A stretch of 64,000 nt of DNA from Tyto alba. Its lineage: Eukaryota; Chordata; Aves; Strigiformes; Tytonidae. The number at the start of each line of letters is the position of its first letter. Position 1 is the stretch's first letter. A program made the translations under genes and the position numbers. The notes under the pieces are model-generated. The model was not told the origin of the DNA, did no database searches, and saw nothing but the letters and a program-made list of their open reading frames with translations. The stretch covers positions 15,712,314 to 15,776,313 of the forward strand of contig NW_024881295.1 in NCBI RefSeq assembly GCF_018691265.1, in the 5' to 3' direction. This document shows positions 62,165-64,000 of this stretch, piece after piece.

Positions 62165-62410
62165 CAATATGAGAAAATATGAAACTTACAAACATTTTTA
62201 TATGTAAATTTATGTGTATATATGTATATACTTATATATAATAAATACATAACAATACACATGAGAAAATATGTTACATATTTTTACATGTATATACATA
62301 TCTAAAATAATATACACATGAGAAAATATAAAAGTTACATATTTGTATGTATATTTACATATATACATAATATACACATATATTTATGTGTAGATGTATA
62401 TACACAGGAA
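62165..62410. repeat. AT-rich degenerate repeat block
   Basis: The block is full of TATATG/TACATA steps, with three imperfect copies of a 'tgagaaaatat...ttacatattt' module near 62167, 62259 and 62315. It lies between two CpG islands. No transposon family is recognised. Confidence 0.85.
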
Positions 62411-63160
62411 AAGAAACAGTAAAAATTAGCAAAATAGAAACAAGACCAGAAGAAGCATGCATATGCCAAATACCACATTTGACACAGGTTTGTAAGGAAC
62501 AGCTCTAATTTTTCCAGTAAATGTACATGCAGGATGGAAATAGAAGCTTCCTGCCAGCTAGAATAGACAAATAATATTGGAAGTTGTTGAACATTGCTTC
62601 ACATTTTGCCATAAACAATGGAGGCAGTAACAGAACCACTGGGGAATCAGCACATCATTTGAAAATGGTTGTTGGGCGTTTCTGCATCACAAAATGACAG
62701 AAGGTAATAATTATTAATAAACGCTTTGAATCCCCACCATCTATTCCTGTGGAGAAATGCTGGTGCCATAACTCTCCATCCTAAAAAGCCCACGGACCTG
62801 CGGTGCCCACAAGGCTTCCCCCAGGCCACCTCCACCCGACAGCCGGGGCTGCGAGGCCGCCCTTCCCCTCCTCCTTCCTGCTTGCCTCCTCCCGCTGCTC
62901 TCGTCAGTCCAAACCTGGAAAAACCGGGGAGATTTTACAAATAGCTTTCTACAGCTGAACGCGACCTTGAAATAGCCAAGCTTCCCGTGATGGGGAGCCC
63001 AAAGCACTGCTGGCACGTATCTGCTCGAGGGCCTTAGGAGCGGCTTTCTCGACATGTTCTAATTCCTCCCTGATACAAGTTGTTACGACGCTTCTTGGAA
63101 GCTCAGCTCTTTTTGACACCGAACACGGTATTGCCACCAAACCCCTAAAAACACTACGCG
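62411..63160. other. Intergenic spacer between BCL2L13 and ATP6V1E1
   Basis: No gene or known repeat was seen. Small open frames on both strands lack similarity to known proteins. Confidence 0.5.
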
Positions 63161-63168
63161 TCAAGGGC

Positions 63169-63185
63169 GGGGGGGGGGGGGGGGG
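63169..63185. repeat. G17 homopolymer
   Basis: Uninterrupted G run at the left edge of the ATP6V1E1 CpG island. Confidence 0.93.
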
Positions 63186-63199
63186 AATAAATAAAAAAT

Positions 63200-63541
63200 C
63201 ACTTCCCCTTCCCGCCCCTGAACCCCCGGCCTGGCTTCGGGGGCCGCGGCGGGGGCGAAGGAAGCGGCCCCGCCGCTCCCCTCAGGGAGCGCGGTGACGG
63301 CGAGGCCCGCCCGCCACCACAAGATGGCAGCCTGCCGCGCGCAAGGACCCGCCACCCCCCCCCGCCCGGTGTCGCCAGCCAGAGTTCAGGTTGCTATTGG
63401 CCCGGAGGAGCAGGTGGGCGGGGCGGCGTGACACTGCGCCGGCCGCACCAGCTTGTGACCCGAACCGGATTTGATTCCCGTCGCCGTCGGTAACGGCCCC
63501 CAACCGCCTTCCCTCGAGCCCCTGCCGCCGCCGCCGCCGCC
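63200..63541 (+). promoter_or_regulatory. ATP6V1E1 CpG-island promoter and 5' UTR
   Basis: A TATA-less, CpG-rich promoter. Visible elements are a YY1-type AAGATGGCAGCC at 63321-63332, an inverted CCAAT box (CTATTGG) with core at 63396-63400, and a GC box GGGCGGGGC at 63416-63424. The 5' UTR ends in six GCC triplets directly before the ATG. Start site probably near 63440-63480 (inferred). Confidence 0.7.
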
Positions 63542-63574
63542 ATGGCGCTCAGCGATGCCGATGTCCAGAAGCAG
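63542..63574 (+). CDS. ATP6V1E1: ATP6V1E1 first coding exon (gene continues off the window)
   Basis: ATG in the strong context gccgccATGG starts MALSDADVQKQ, the invariant N-terminus of V-ATPase V1 subunit E1, followed by donor AAGCAG|GTAGGG. Subunit E pairs with subunit G to form the peripheral stalks that hold the V1 ATPase ring to the membrane sector; the enzyme acidifies lysosomes and endosomes. Only 11 of roughly 226 residues lie in the window. Position and strand next to BCL2L13 match the human gene order, which supports the call. Confidence 0.93.
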
Positions 63575-64000
63575 GTAGGGCCGCTGGACCTTAGCCTGAA
63601 GGCGAGCGAGCGGGCCCCGGGGCCGCCTCCTCCGCGCCGCGCCGGGCTGGCAGGACGGACCCAGCGTGAGGGGAGAGGCACCGAGGGCTGGGCCGGGGCG
63701 GCGGGGGAGGCAGGTTGCAGGCAGCTTCCCCGCCCTGAAGCCGTGCCAGATGTGGGGTCCAGGCGTGCCTGAGCTGGAGGGCCGGGCGGCTGGTAAAAGA
63801 CCCGTCGGAGAGGGGTGGAGGGGATGGGGGGTGTGACAGCTCTGAACCCCACAACGGCAGAAGCGGCTGCGGCTGATCCACGTTTTAGTTGTGGAATACG
63901 ATCTCCTGCTCGGAGGTTGGAACAGTGTCGCTCTCCTGTGAAAGCAAGGGTTGGGGAAGGGGAAAGATCTCTGGGGATCACTGTGAGAAAGAGAAGTCTC
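63575..64000 (+). other. ATP6V1E1: Start of ATP6V1E1 intron 1
   Basis: The GC-rich intron begins with GTAGGG. The open frame that runs on from the exon to 63772 is intronic and not conserved. Confidence 0.9.

Noticed and set aside
62183..62200. Minus-strand GTAAGT that could be a BCL2L13 first-exon donor.
   Set aside because: It sits in AT-rich repeat DNA with no promoter features and no exon-like sequence upstream.

Overview
The window is vertebrate nuclear DNA, most likely from a bird. Three things point that way: three protein-coding genes in a conserved order, several 3'-end fragments of CR1 LINEs in the avian style, and rather compact introns with no primate- or rodent-type SINEs. The species cannot be named from the sequence. 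Gene order and strands are BID (+), BCL2L13 (-), ATP6V1E1 (+). This is the order of the human 22q11 block, read in the opposite direction.

Left part (1-16.4 kb): intergenic or 5' sequence, then BID. Four coding exons (10653-10851, 12134-12279, 14004-14207, 15426-15437) join in phase and give the caspase-8 loop, the BH3 helix and the central hydrophobic helices. The start codon is probably in a short exon at 9282-9350, but a competing candidate exists. BID ends at an AATAAA at 16409. A 25-bp minisatellite (4511-4675), a 67-bp hairpin (5595-5661) and a CR1 fragment (about 11484-11746) are the main non-genic features.

Middle (16.7-61.5 kb): BCL2L13 on the minus strand, tail-to-tail with BID. 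Six coding exons (55597-55717, 45941-46051, 44817-44973, 41439-41508, 35565-35708, 23298-24110) join without any phase conflict into a 471-residue protein. It ends in a C-terminal membrane anchor and keeps a WQQV LC3-interacting motif. Its 3' UTR is inferred to be about 6.5 kb and contains a CR1 fragment. A first noncoding exon is proposed in a CpG island near 61.4-61.6 kb.

Right part (61.6-64 kb): two CpG islands separated by an AT-rich repeat block, then the first coding exon of ATP6V1E1 (63542-63574), which runs out of the window.

Functionally the window links two mitochondrial BCL-2-family genes, BID (caspase-activated BH3 protein) and BCL2L13 (outer-membrane mitophagy and apoptosis factor), with a V-ATPase stalk subunit. 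I found no unknown multi-gene system. The best candidate novelty is an in-phase 147-bp cassette-like exon in BCL2L13 intron 2 (52490-52636).
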